Shown: positions 1 to 6,962 of the stretch, piece by piece
Layout of the letters: every line of letters starts with the position of its first letter
How positions within the stretch are numbered: the stretch's first letter is position 1
Origin: an uncultured Ruminococcus sp.
Lineage (GTDB): Bacteria > Bacillota > Clostridia > Oscillospirales > CAG-272
Reading direction: 5' to 3'
NCBI GenBank assembly: GCA_902803255.1
Contig: CADCPG010000268.1
Span: forward strand, 1-20,003
Length of the DNA: 20,003 nt
Program-made: the position numbers and the translations under genes
The notes under the pieces: model-generated
What the model saw: only the letters and a program-made list of their open reading frames with translations
Told to the model about the DNA's origin: nothing
The model's database searches: none

Positions 1-124
1 CCGGATGCCGGCGTGAGCGGGCCGGGCCGGGGGCAGAGAAGAAAAAGATGAACAGGTCCCACGGTGAGCACCGCGGACGCACGGCTCCGTGCGGAACACA
101 CCCTGACAGAACGGAGGATATACT
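1..124. other. Window edge, no supported gene
   Basis: This stretch ends just before the TTG start of the regulator at 125. One + frame (from base 3) stays open until TGA at 126-128, which would overlap that TTG start as TTGA, so it could be the 3' end of an upstream coupled gene. Another + frame is open from base 1 to TGA at 49-51. Neither short translation resembles a known protein. I see no promoter or terminator here, apart from the ribosome binding site GGAGG at 113-117 that serves the next gene. Confidence 0.3.
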
Positions 125-706
125 TTGAGACCTTCCGAATCGAAAAAAAGGATACTCTGGCTGCACGACAGGATAAGAGGGGGCAGCTATCCCAACTCGC
201 GGCGCGTCGCCGAGCGCTTCGGTATCTCCGAGAGACAGGCGCAGCGCGACATCAGCCGGCTGCGCAACGATTTCGGAGCCCCGCTCGAGTACAGCCCGTC
301 GAGAGGCGGATTCTGCTACAGCAGCGAGTTCTCGCTCCCCGAGGCTGTGCGCGAGACCGACGCGGAGGAGGGCGTGACCGCGATAGCGGCGTCCGAGTCC
401 GACGTCACCGACGCCGCCCAGATGATGATCCCGTATACCGCCGAGATACGCGTGCCGTCGAAGCTGGCGGCCCTTGAGCTCGGAAGGTATATCGTGGGAA
501 GACGCCGCGCAAAGCCGTCGGAAAAGGCCGGAGGAGACGACGGGAAGCCGGCAGGGCAGATCTGCCTTTGCGAATTCCGGAATCCCGACCTGTTTCTCGG
601 CATGCTGCTGTCCGCAGGAGGCGCGATCCGGGTGATCTCGCCCGACTGGCTGCGTGAAAAGCTGGTTTCGGGGCTGAAAGAGCTGCTTGAGGCAAACGAA
701 GACTGA
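125..706 (+). CDS. Short HTH regulator with a WYL-type C-terminal extension but no WYL core
   Basis: A likely DNA-binding transcription regulator of 193 aa. Residues about 5-60 form a winged helix-turn-helix like that of WYL-family regulators (VAERFGISERQAQRDISRLR at 28-47, then a PLEY...GGFCY wing at 53-65). Residues about 105-190 resemble the WCX extension that ends WYL proteins, with the typical ending RVISPDWLREKL at 169-180. WYL regulators are usually around 300 aa. Here only some 40 linker residues separate the two parts, so the WYL ligand-sensing domain appears absent. The start is TTG, chosen because GGAGG at 113-117 lies 7 nt upstream and the helix-turn-helix begins directly after it. 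The ligand and targets are unknown. It lies just upstream of the ribosomal operon promoter, in the same direction, without a clear terminator after it. Confidence 0.72.
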   Translation: MRPSESKKRILWLHDRIRGGSYPNSRRVAERFGISERQAQRDISRLRNDFGAPLEYSPSRGGFCYSSEFSLPEAVRETDAEEGVTAIAASESDVTDAAQMMIPYTAEIRVPSKLAALELGRYIVGRRRAKPSEKAGGDDGKPAGQICLCEFRNPDLFLGMLLSAGGAIRVISPDWLREKLVSGLKELLEANED

Positions 707-765
707 TTTTTTAGTGGAAAATGCACAATAAACAGTGTGTATTCCCGTGAAAGTTCTAAAAAACA

Positions 766-792
766 CACAATTGCAATCGACCGTCAATTGTG
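766..792 (+). promoter_or_regulatory. Inverted repeat overlapping the S10 operon promoter (possible operator)
   Basis: CACAATTG at 766-773 and CAATTGTG at 785-792 are perfect inverted copies with centres 19 bp apart. They cover the -35 box and the TG of the extended -10. The spacing of about two helical turns suits a dimeric repressor. CAATTG is itself a palindrome, so chance cannot be excluded. No binding protein can be named; the adjacent regulator at 125-706 is one candidate by position only. Confidence 0.4.
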
Positions 793-799
793 ATATAAT
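771..799 (+). promoter_or_regulatory. Sigma-A promoter of the S10-spc-alpha operon
   Basis: The -35 box TTGCAA (771-776) is separated by 17 nt from a perfect -10 box TATAAT (794-799). The -10 is extended by TG at 791-792 (TGaTATAAT). Transcription should begin near 806, giving a leader of about 400 nt before rpsJ. It is the best promoter found upstream of the ribosomal genes and probably drives the whole operon. Confidence 0.82.
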
Positions 800-881
800 A
801 GTCGAGCTTGATGTGCGAAATGCGTTGATGCGGAAGGTTGCCGCCCGAACAGCGGGTAATTTCCGCGGAGAAGTCGGGCAG

Positions 882-912
882 ACCGTACGGAAAACAGCGG
901 TTTTCCGTCGGT
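882..912 (+). promoter_or_regulatory. Strong leader hairpin
   Basis: ACGGAAAAC (887-895) pairs perfectly with GTTTTCCGT (900-908) around the loop AGCG. The helix continues outward as ACCG (882-885) with CGGT (909-912) after one bulged T at 886, giving 13 bp in all. No T run follows, so it is not a simple terminator. It is a candidate binding site for an autoregulatory ribosomal protein, by analogy with ribosomal leaders in general. Confidence 0.6.
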
Positions 913-978
913 AACGAGTCCGGCGAAAAGGCACGGAAGCCTCTTTCCGCGCGCGGTCAGTTCAGGCCGCGCTCCGGA

Positions 979-994
979 AGCCCGGAAACGGGCT
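979..994 (+). promoter_or_regulatory. GNRA-capped hairpin in the S10 leader
   Basis: AGCCCG (979-984), loop GAAA (985-988) and CGGGCT (989-994) form a perfect 6-bp stem with a GNRA tetraloop. It is short but very stable for its size. Its role is unknown. Confidence 0.5.
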
Positions 995-1123
995 CATCAC
1001 AATCCGAAATTCGGCACTGTGTCTGCCGTCTGCAGAGAAAAACGGCATTCACCGGTGCGGATTTCGGCTTTTGTATGGGTCATGTCCGGTACGCCCGGAA
1101 AGGTGGTAAAGAGGAACGGTTGC

Positions 1124-1185
1124 CGCGGCGACGTTATGAGCGCACGTAGGCTTCATTTAATTTTACACGCGCGTATAACGCCGCG
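1124..1185 (+). promoter_or_regulatory. Leader hairpin just before the rpsJ ribosome binding site
   Basis: CGCGGC (1124-1129) plus GTTAT (1133-1137) pair with ATAAC (1175-1179) plus GCCGCG (1180-1185), giving 11 bp interrupted by the 3-nt bulge GAC. GCGC at 1140-1143 can pair with GCGC at 1169-1172 inside it. The helix ends immediately before the ribosome binding site AAAGGAAAGG (1186-1195), so its stability could affect rpsJ translation. Confidence 0.5.
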
Positions 1186-1205
1186 AAAGGAAAGGAAACA
1201 AACAA

Positions 1206-1517
1206 ATGGCAGTCAAGGGAAAACTCAGGATCCGTCTGAGAAGCTATGACCACAAGCTCGTCGATGCCGCCGCGAAGAAGATCATCGAAGTCGCTAAGCG
1301 CAACGGCTGCGAGGTCTCGGGACCGGTACCGCTCCCGACCGAAAAGGAGATCGTCACCATCCTCCGCGCCGTCCACAAGTACAAGGACAGCCGCGAGCAG
1401 TTCGAGATCCGCTATCACAAGCGCCTGATCGATGTCAAGAACCCCACCAAGAAGCTCACCGATGAACTCATGAACATCGAACTTCCGGCCGGTGTCGACA
1501 TCCAGGTAGTTCTTTAA
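1206..1517 (+). CDS. rpsJ: 30S ribosomal protein S10
   Basis: S10 (103 aa, the normal length) sits in the 30S head; in many bacteria it is also NusE, the partner of NusB in antitermination. The N-terminus with [19 protein letters not shown] sequence and the pair of motifs [11 protein letters not shown] and [12 protein letters not shown] are diagnostic. The ATG follows a purine-rich ribosome binding site at 1186-1195. It is the first gene of the operon, separated from the upstream regulator by a 499-nt promoter and leader region, and a 117-nt gap with hairpins separates it from rplC. In many Firmicutes tuf lies directly upstream of rpsJ; here it does not. Confidence 0.97.
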   Translation: MAVKGKLRIRLRSYDHKLVDAAAKKIIEVAKRNGCEVSGPVPLPTEKEIVTILRAVHKYKDSREQFEIRYHKRLIDVKNPTKKLTDELMNIELPAGVDIQVVL

Positions 1518-1534
1518 TCAACCAGTCAATCATT

Positions 1535-1590
1535 GCAAGGCCCGAAAGGGCGCTTGCCGGTCAAGTTGGCGCAATCCGGCGCGAGCCGGA
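1535..1590 (+). promoter_or_regulatory. Twin GNRA hairpins between rpsJ and rplC
   Basis: Hairpin 1 consists of GCAAG (1535-1539) and GCCC (1540-1543), loop GAAA, then GGGC (1548-1551), a bulged G, and CTTGC (1553-1557). Hairpin 2 is TCCGGC (1575-1580), loop GCGA, GCCGGA (1585-1590), and a lower stem TTGG/CCAA (1566-1569 with 1595-1598) can extend it across an internal loop. No T run follows. They occupy the 117-nt gap before rplC and are candidates for control of L3-L4 expression or for mRNA processing. Confidence 0.5.
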
Positions 1591-1634
1591 AAATCCAAAA
1601 CGTCAACCAATAACCTGCAGGAGGAAAACAGAAT

Positions 1635-2276
1635 ATGAAAAAGGGTATTATCGGTAAGAAAATCGGCATGACCCAGATCTTCGACGAGATCGGAAACGCG
1701 GTGCCGGTAACGGTGATCCAGGCCGGACCCTGCTCTGTCGCACAGAGAAAGACGGCCGAAAAGGACGGCTACGAAGCTGTTCAGCTGGGCTTTATCGACG
1801 CCAAGGAAAAGCAGACGACGAAACCCGAAGCCGGACACTTCAAAAAGAACGGACTTGCCGTCAAGAAACATCTCAAGGAATTCCGCCTTGACGACTGCTC
1901 CGGCTACAGCGTGGGCGACGTCGTTTCGGTCGATACCTTCGCCGCCGGCGAAAAGGTCGACGTAACGGGACTGACCAAGGGCCACGGCTACTCCGGTGTC
2001 ATCAAGAGATGGAACCACCACAGACTGAGAATGACGCACGGCGTCGGCCCCGTACACCGCGAAGTCGGTTCGATGGGCGCTAACTCCGACCCGTCGCGCG
2101 TTTTCAAGAACAAAAAGATGGCCGGACAGTACGGCCATGAGCAGGTCACCATTCTTAACCTCAGCGTGGTTAAGATCGATACCGCGAACAACCTTATCGC
2201 GGTACGCGGTGCGATCCCCGGACCGAAGGGCGGCATAGTGTTCATCCGCGATTCGATCAAGGGAACGAACGCCTGA
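1635..2276 (+). CDS. rplC: 50S ribosomal protein L3
   Basis: L3 (213 aa, normal length) binds 23S rRNA early in assembly and reaches toward the peptidyl transferase centre. The N-terminal MKKGIIGKKIGMTQIF and the central loop region around HRLRMTHG and GPVHREVGSMG are typical. The ATG is preceded by AGGAGG at 1619-1624 with a 10-nt spacer. It is followed 22 nt later by rplD. A 117-nt gap carrying two hairpins lies upstream, which makes rplC translation or transcript level a possible control point. Confidence 0.97.
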   Translation: MKKGIIGKKIGMTQIFDEIGNAVPVTVIQAGPCSVAQRKTAEKDGYEAVQLGFIDAKEKQTTKPEAGHFKKNGLAVKKHLKEFRLDDCSGYSVGDVVSVDTFAAGEKVDVTGLTKGHGYSGVIKRWNHHRLRMTHGVGPVHREVGSMGANSDPSRVFKNKKMAGQYGHEQVTILNLSVVKIDTANNLIAVRGAIPGPKGGIVFIRDSIKGTNA

Positions 2277-2298
2277 GCCGAAGAGGAGGTAAGACAGA

Positions 2299-2955
2299 AT
2301 GCCGAACGTAAAAGTTTATGATATGACCGGGAAGGAAGTCGGCGAGATCTCACTTTCCGAAAAGATCTTCGGTGCCGAAGTCAACGCTTCGCTGCTTCAC
2401 TCGGCCGTCAGAGCGTATCTGCTCAACCAGAGACAGGGAACCCAGTCCACCAAGACCAGATCAGAGGTCAGCGGCGGCGGCAAGAAGCCCTGGAGACAGA
2501 AGGGGACCGGGCGCGCGCGTCAGGGCTCCACGAGATCGCCTCAGTGGACACACGGCGGCGTGGCTCTCGGCCCGAAGCCCAGACTCTACCGCACCGATCT
2601 CAACAAAAAGGCAAAGAGAACGGCTCTCTTCAGCGCTCTCTCCGACAAGGTCGCCGGCGGGAACATGATCGTTCTCGACAGCTGCAAGCTCGAAGAGTAC
2701 AAGACCGCCGAGATGGTGAAGATGTTCGACGCTCTCGGATGCAGGGACGGCGAGGGCAAGGTCCTGAAGTCGCTTCTGGTACTTCCCGAGACCGACAGGT
2801 TCGTCGTCGGAAGCGTCCGCAACATCCCGACAGCCGACACGACGCTCTACAGCACCCTCAACGTGTACGAGGTCATGAAGGCGGACAAGTTCGTCATCAC
2901 GAAGGACGCGCTCGAGAAGCTGACCGCCGTTTATGACGGGGAGGTTCAGGAATAA
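2299..2955 (+). CDS. rplD: 50S ribosomal protein L4
   Basis: L4 (218 aa) lines the nascent peptide exit tunnel. The segment SGGGKKPWRQKGTGRARQG (residues about 55-73) is the conserved tunnel loop, and mutations there give macrolide resistance in other bacteria. Ribosome binding site GAGGAGG lies before the ATG. The stop TAA shares one base with the rplW ATG (TAATG), so the two are translationally coupled. In E. coli L4 represses its own S10 operon by binding the leader. Whether it does so here is not known, but the leader is structured. Confidence 0.97.
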   Translation: MPNVKVYDMTGKEVGEISLSEKIFGAEVNASLLHSAVRAYLLNQRQGTQSTKTRSEVSGGGKKPWRQKGTGRARQGSTRSPQWTHGGVALGPKPRLYRTDLNKKAKRTALFSALSDKVAGGNMIVLDSCKLEEYKTAEMVKMFDALGCRDGEGKVLKSLLVLPETDRFVVGSVRNIPTADTTLYSTLNVYEVMKADKFVITKDALEKLTAVYDGEVQE

Positions 2956-3251
2956 TGGAAAAAATGATTCAGGATATCATCATCAGCCCCATCATCACCG
3001 AGTCCAGCATGGATATGATGCAGAACAAGAAATACGTCTTCAAGGTGATGAGATCGGCGACGAAACCCGAGATCGCCGAGGCGGTCGAAAAGATGTTCGA
3101 CGTCAAGGTCAAATCGGTCAACACGCTCAACGTCAAGGGCAAGCAGAGAAGAGTCCGCTATCAGCAGGGCTACACCGCTGCCTGGAAGAAAGCATTTGTC
3201 ACACTGACCGAAGACAGCAAGACCATCGCGTTCTTCGACGGTCTCAACTGA
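2955..3251 (+). CDS. rplW: 50S ribosomal protein L23
   Basis: L23 (98 aa) sits at the tunnel exit and is the docking site for trigger factor and signal recognition particle. IIISPIITESSMDMMQNKKY near the N-terminus and the lysine-rich KVKSVNTLNVKGKQRR segment match the family. Its start codon overlaps the rplD stop by one base (TAATG at 2953-2957), which fits coupled translation of the two neighbours in the 50S subunit. Confidence 0.96.
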   Translation: MEKMIQDIIISPIITESSMDMMQNKKYVFKVMRSATKPEIAEAVEKMFDVKVKSVNTLNVKGKQRRVRYQQGYTAAWKKAFVTLTEDSKTIAFFDGLN

Positions 3252-3275
3252 CAGCCGAGCAGGAGGATAGTGTAA

Positions 3276-4106
3276 ATGCCTACTATTAAGTACAAACCTA
3301 CGACGCCGTCAAGACGCAACATGAGCGTCCCTTCGTTCGAGGAGATCACCAAGAGCACCCCGGAGAAGAGCCTGGTCGTCATTAAGAAAAAGCACGCCGG
3401 CCGCAACTCCGCCGGCAGGATCACCGTCCGTCACAGAGGCGGCGGCAACAAGACCAAATACCGCATCATCGACTTCCGCAGACTCGGGACCGAGCCCGCG
3501 ACAGTCGCCGGGATCGAATACGACCCCAACAGATCGGCCTACATCGCGCTGCTCGAGAACGAGTCGGGAAAGAAGAGCTACATCATCGCTCCCGTCGGCC
3601 TCTCGACCGGCGACAAGGTGTACACCGGCCCCGACGCCGACATCAAGGCGGGCAACACGCTCCCGCTCGCGAACATCCCCGTCGGTACCTACGTCCACAG
3701 CATCGAGCTTTACCCCGGCAAGGGCGGCCAGCTGGTCAGATCCGCCGGAGCCGCCGCTCAGCTTCTCTCGAAGGAGAACGGCAAGGCTCTCGTGAGACTT
3801 CCCTCGGGCGAAGTCAGAACGATCCCGATGAACTGCAACGCGACGATCGGACAGGTCGGCAACATCGAGCACGACACCGTCAAGGTCGGCAAGGCCGGCA
3901 AGACCAGACACAAGGGCATCAGGCCTACCGTCCGCGGTTCGGTCATGAACCCCGTCGACCACCCTCACGGCGGCGGCGAAGGCAAATCTCCCGTCGGACA
4001 TCCCGGCCCGCTGACCCCTTGGGGCAAGCCCGCTCTCGGATATAAGACGAGAAAGCACAAGGCGAGAACAGAGAAGTTCATCGTCAAACACAGAAACGCT
4101 AAATAA
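3276..4106 (+). CDS. rplB: 50S ribosomal protein L2
   Basis: L2 (276 aa, normal length) is needed for subunit joining and peptidyl transferase activity. The family marker [17 protein letters not shown] (bases about 3958-4010) includes the conserved histidine near the peptidyl transferase centre. N-terminal RNA-binding region contains [18 protein letters not shown] lies about 10 nt before the ATG. rpsS follows after 15 nt. Confidence 0.98.
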   Translation: MPTIKYKPTTPSRRNMSVPSFEEITKSTPEKSLVVIKKKHAGRNSAGRITVRHRGGGNKTKYRIIDFRRLGTEPATVAGIEYDPNRSAYIALLENESGKKSYIIAPVGLSTGDKVYTGPDADIKAGNTLPLANIPVGTYVHSIELYPGKGGQLVRSAGAAAQLLSKENGKALVRLPSGEVRTIPMNCNATIGQVGNIEHDTVKVGKAGKTRHKGIRPTVRGSVMNPVDHPHGGGEGKSPVGHPGPLTPWGKPALGYKTRKHKARTEKFIVKHRNAK

Positions 4107-4121
4107 GGAGGGAATACAGTA

Positions 4122-4403
4122 ATGAGCAGAAGTCTTAAAAAGGGCCCGTTCGTCGAGCAGAAGCTCTACGACCGCATAAGCGCCATGAACGACAGAAACG
4201 AGAAGAAGGTCATCAAGACCTGGTCCCGCGCATCTACGATATTCCCCGAATTCGTCGGTCACACCATCGCGGTGCACGACGGAAGAAAACATGTTCCGGT
4301 GTATGTGACCGAGGACATGGTCGGACACAGACTCGGCGAGTTCGCTCCGACCCGCACGTTCAAGGGCCACTCGGGTTCGAAGACCTCGAACACCGGCAAA
4401 TGA
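4122..4403 (+). CDS. rpsS: 30S ribosomal protein S19
   Basis: S19 (93 aa) forms a pair with S13 in the 30S head and contacts the A-site region. [11 protein letters not shown] at the start and TFKGHSG near the end are family signatures. Ribosome binding site GGAGGG lies at the end of the 15-nt gap after rplB. The gene lies between rplB and rplV, the universal order. Confidence 0.97.
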   Translation: MSRSLKKGPFVEQKLYDRISAMNDRNEKKVIKTWSRASTIFPEFVGHTIAVHDGRKHVPVYVTEDMVGHRLGEFAPTRTFKGHSGSKTSNTGK

Positions 4404-4424
4404 TAGGGAGGAACAGGGAAAATT

Positions 4425-4781
4425 ATGGAAGCAAAAGCTTATCTTAAATACCTGAGGATCTCTCCCCGCAAGGTAAAGATAGTCCTCGACCTGATCCGCG
4501 GCAAAGACACGGACGAGGCGATGGCCATCCTCAAGAACACGCCCAAGGCAGCGTCTCCCGAGGTCGCGAAGCTCCTCAAGAGCGCGATCGCCAATGCCGA
4601 ACACAACTTCAGCATGGACGCCTCGGCGCTCTACGTATCCGAGTGCTTCGCTTGCCCCGGCCCGACGCTCAAGAGATTCCAGCCCCGCGCCAAGGGTTCG
4701 GGCGACAGGATCCTCAAGAGAACATCTCACGTAACTCTCGCGGTCGCCGAGAAGAAAGCTGACAAGGAGGTCAATGCATAA
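4425..4781 (+). CDS. rplV: 50S ribosomal protein L22
   Basis: L22 (118 aa) reaches into the exit tunnel beside L4. The start [20 protein letters not shown] and the beta-hairpin tip region around [13 protein letters not shown] are typical; insertions in that hairpin cause macrolide resistance in other species. Its TAA stop shares one base with the rpsC ATG (TAATG at 4779-4783), so rpsC is translationally coupled to it. Confidence 0.97.
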   Translation: MEAKAYLKYLRISPRKVKIVLDLIRGKDTDEAMAILKNTPKAASPEVAKLLKSAIANAEHNFSMDASALYVSECFACPGPTLKRFQPRAKGSGDRILKRTSHVTLAVAEKKADKEVNA

Positions 4782-5671
4782 TGGGACAGAAAGTCAATCC
4801 TCATGGCCTTCGTGTAGGCGTTATCAAGGACTGGGATTCCAGATGGTGCGTCAAGGACGAGCTCTTCGCCGACGTGCTCGTGTCCGACTACAATATCCGC
4901 AAGCTGCTCAAGTCCGAGCTCCAGAAGGCCGGCGTGCCCAAGATCGAGATCGAACGCGACCAGTTCCGCGTGAGAGTTTCGATCCACTGCGCCAAGCCGG
5001 GCGTTGCCATCGGCCGCAACGGCGAGAACATCGACAAGATCAAGAAGGAAGTCGAAGAGATCGTCGGCAAGGACGCCAACGGCAAGCAGATCCCCGTCTC
5101 GGTCAATATCGTCGAAGTCAGAAACCCCGAGCTCAACGCTCAGCTCGTCGCCGAGAACATCGCCGGACAGCTTGAAGGCCGCGTAGCCTTCAGACGCGCG
5201 ATGAAAATGGCGATAAGAAACACCATGCGCCTCGGCGCACGCGGTATCAAGATCTCCTGCGGCGGACGTCTCGGCGGTGCCGAAATAGCCCGTTCCGAGC
5301 ATTACCACGAGGGTACGATCCCGCTGCAGACCCTTCGCGCCGACATCGACTACGGCTTCTGGGAGGCCAACACGACATACGGCAAGATCGGTATCAAGGT
5401 CTGGATCTACAACGGAGAAGTCCTCAACGCCAACGCTCCTCGCGACAGACGCAGGAACGACCGCAGAGGCGACAGGAAACCCGGCGACAGACGCCAGGGC
5501 GACAGACGCCAGGGCGACAGACGTCAGGGCGACCGCAGGCCCGGAAGGCCCGACGGACGCGGACCGCGCGACGGCTCCAGCCGCAACGACCGGAGAAACT
5601 TCGCGCCACGTGCTCCCCGTCCGGCAGCCGCGACGGGAACAGCCGCTCCGAAAGAAGGAGGGAACAAGTAA
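4781..5671 (+). CDS. rpsC: 30S ribosomal protein S3 with a long repeat-bearing tail
   Basis: S3 lies at the mRNA entry channel. Residues 1-216 are a normal S3: N-terminal [15 protein letters not shown] domain with GRNG at 78-81, and a C-terminal domain with GVRGIKI-like and RADIDYG motifs. At 296 aa the protein is about 75 residues longer than common S3. The extra tail (about 217-296) is rich in Arg, Gly, Asp and Pro and holds three GDRRQ units flanked by degenerate copies, then an Ala/Pro/Gly segment. It is probably disordered and solvent-exposed. Both ends overlap neighbours by one base (TAATG with rplV and with rplP). Confidence 0.95.
   Translation: MGQKVNPHGLRVGVIKDWDSRWCVKDELFADVLVSDYNIRKLLKSELQKAGVPKIEIERDQFRVRVSIHCAKPGVAIGRNGENIDKIKKEVEEIVGKDANGKQIPVSVNIVEVRNPELNAQLVAENIAGQLEGRVAFRRAMKMAIRNTMRLGARGIKISCGGRLGGAEIARSEHYHEGTIPLQTLRADIDYGFWEANTTYGKIGIKVWIYNGEVLNANAPRDRRRNDRRGDRKPGDRRQGDRRQGDRRQGDRRPGRPDGRGPRDGSSRNDRRNFAPRAPRPAAATGTAAPKEGGNK
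5468..5542 (+). repeat. 15-bp tandem repeat inside rpsC
   Basis: GGCGACAGACGCCAG occurs at 5483-5497 and 5498-5512, with a single-base variant at 5513-5527, and degenerate units at 5468-5482 and 5528-5542. It encodes the pentapeptide GDRRQ. The near identity at DNA level, including synonymous positions, suggests recent expansion by slippage. Confidence 0.9.
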
Positions 5672-6102
5672 TGTTAATGCCTAAGAGAGTCAAATTCCGC
5701 CGCGTGCAGCGCGGAAGACTCAAGGGAAAAGCTTCCAGAGGCAATACCGTGACCTACGGACAGTTCGGCCTTGCGGCTCTCGAGCCCGCATGGATCACCT
5801 CCGCACAGATCGAGGCGGCCCGTATTGCAATGACAAGATACATCAAGCGCGGCGGCCGCGTCTGGGTTACGATATTCCCCGACAAGCCGATCACAGAAAA
5901 GCCCGCCGAGACCCGAATGGGTTCCGGTAAGGGTGCCGTCGAATACTGGGTGGCCGTCGTCAAACCCGGCCGCGTGATGTTCGAGATGGACGGCGTTACG
6001 GAAGAGGACGCGAAAGAGGCTATGCGTCTCGCGTCGCACAAGCTTCCGATCAAGTGCCGCTTCGTCACTAAGTCGGCCGAGACCGAGGAGGTGTCCGAAT
6101 GA
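5671..6102 (+). CDS. rplP: 50S ribosomal protein L16
   Basis: L16 (143 aa) lies between the A-site tRNA arm and the central protuberance and is added late in 50S assembly. [16 protein letters not shown] at the start, then GKASRGNTV and [13 protein letters not shown], are diagnostic. The first ATG (5671) is preferred to the one 6 nt later, because ML-PKR is the family's usual beginning. It overlaps the rpsC stop by one base and its own stop overlaps rpmC by four (ATGA). Confidence 0.97.
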   Translation: MLMPKRVKFRRVQRGRLKGKASRGNTVTYGQFGLAALEPAWITSAQIEAARIAMTRYIKRGGRVWVTIFPDKPITEKPAETRMGSGKGAVEYWVAVVKPGRVMFEMDGVTEEDAKEAMRLASHKLPIKCRFVTKSAETEEVSE

Positions 6103-6287
6103 AGATCACAGAGATAAGAGCAATGAACGATGACGCTCTGAACGCAAAGCTGAAGGAACTCAAGGACGAGCTCTTCAACCTCCGCTTCCAGATGGCCATC
6201 AATCAGCTTGAAAACACCAACCGGATTGCCGAAGTAAAGCATGATATCGCCCGTGTCATGACGGTCATGAATGAGAAGAAGGCTTAA
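6099..6287 (+). CDS. rpmC: 50S ribosomal protein L29
   Basis: L29 (62 aa) is a two-helix protein next to L23 at the tunnel exit. The sequence [26 protein letters not shown] is characteristic. The ATG overlaps the rplP stop as ATGA (6099-6102), with GAGGAGGTG a few bases upstream inside rplP. The gene order L16-L29-S17 is conserved in bacteria. Confidence 0.96.
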   Translation: MKITEIRAMNDDALNAKLKELKDELFNLRFQMAINQLENTNRIAEVKHDIARVMTVMNEKKA

Positions 6288-6301
6288 GGAGGCAGACGGA
6301 T

Positions 6302-6559
6302 ATGGAAGAAAGAAACCTCAGAAAGACCAGAGTCGGCTACGTCGTATCCGACAAGATGGACAAAACCGTCACCGTAGCCATCGAGGACAACGTCAAGCAC
6401 CCGATCTACGGCAAAATAGTCAAGAGAACACTCAAGGTCCACGCACACGACGAAAACAACGAGTGCGGGATCGGAGACAAGGTCAGCATCATGGAGACCA
6501 GACCGCTTTCCAAGACCAAGAGATGGCGTGTCGTTTCCATAGTCGAAAAGGCCAAGTGA
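6302..6559 (+). CDS. rpsQ: 30S ribosomal protein S17
   Basis: S17 (85 aa) is an OB-fold protein that binds 16S rRNA early. [20 protein letters not shown] near the N-terminus and the [20 protein letters not shown] segment are family signatures. Its ribosome binding site AAGGAGG overlaps the rpmC stop codon (TAAGGAGG), which ties the two genes closely. Confidence 0.97.
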   Translation: MEERNLRKTRVGYVVSDKMDKTVTVAIEDNVKHPIYGKIVKRTLKVHAHDENNECGIGDKVSIMETRPLSKTKRWRVVSIVEKAK

Positions 6560-6578
6560 CCTGCAGGGAGGATTTGGA

Positions 6579-6947
6579 ATGTTACAGCAGGAATCAAGAA
6601 TGAAGGTCGCCGACAACACCGGCGCCAAAGAGCTTCTCTGCATCCGCGTCCTCGGCGGCACCGGCCGCAGATACGCCGGCATCGGTGATGTCGTCGTCTG
6701 CTCGGTCAAGAAGGCCGCTCCCGGCGGCATGGTCAAAAAAGGCGAGGTCGTCAAGGCCGTCATCGTCCGCACGACTCACGGCGTGAAGCGCCCCGACGGA
6801 TCCTACATCAGATTCGACGAGAACGCTGCCGTCATCATCAAGGACGATCAGACCCCCCGCGGCACCCGCATTTTCGGGCCTGTGGCAAGAGAGCTCCGCG
6901 AGAAGCAGTATCTGAAGATACTCTCGCTCGCACCCGAAGTACTTTAA
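6579..6947 (+). CDS. rplN: 50S ribosomal protein L14
   Basis: L14 (122 aa, standard length) forms an inter-subunit bridge. The start [19 protein letters not shown], then [17 protein letters not shown] and [10 protein letters not shown] at the end, are hallmark segments. GGGAGGA lies upstream of the ATG. It begins the spc portion of the operon, 19 nt after rpsQ and without a separate promoter that I can see. Confidence 0.98.
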   Translation: MLQQESRMKVADNTGAKELLCIRVLGGTGRRYAGIGDVVVCSVKKAAPGGMVKKGEVVKAVIVRTTHGVKRPDGSYIRFDENAAVIIKDDQTPRGTRIFGPVARELREKQYLKILSLAPEVL

Positions 6948-6962
6948 GGCAAGGAGAAAGCG

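Larger units (their letters stand above)
707..1205 (+). other. Non-coding promoter and leader region of the S10 operon
   Basis: This 499-nt stretch holds no convincing protein gene. It begins with a weak 8-bp inverted repeat (AATGCACA at 720-727 with TGTGTATT at 736-743, one G-T pair), followed by the promoter at 771-799 and a roughly 400-nt transcribed leader. The leader contains perfect or near-perfect hairpins at 882-912, 979-994 and 1124-1185. None is followed by a T run, so they look like structural or protein-binding elements rather than simple terminators. The purine-rich ribosome binding site of rpsJ follows at 1186-1195. Confidence 0.6.

Noticed and set aside
720..743. Terminator after the regulator gene
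   Set aside because: The 8-bp stem contains a G-T pair, is AT-rich and has no T run after it; the T run at 706-712 precedes it.
838..1249. Possible small proteins in the S10 leader (frames at 838-1149 and 1019-1249)
   Set aside because: No ribosome binding site, no recognisable motif, and the sequence is better explained as structured leader RNA.
3309..4730. A 473-codon open frame on the minus strand
   Set aside because: Antisense to rplB, rpsS and rplV, which are unambiguous; the translation is a low-complexity Arg/Val/Asp/Gly mix typical of shadow frames.
5468..5542. CRISPR-like repeats
   Set aside because: The 15-bp units are contiguous, lack spacers, and stay in frame inside rpsC.
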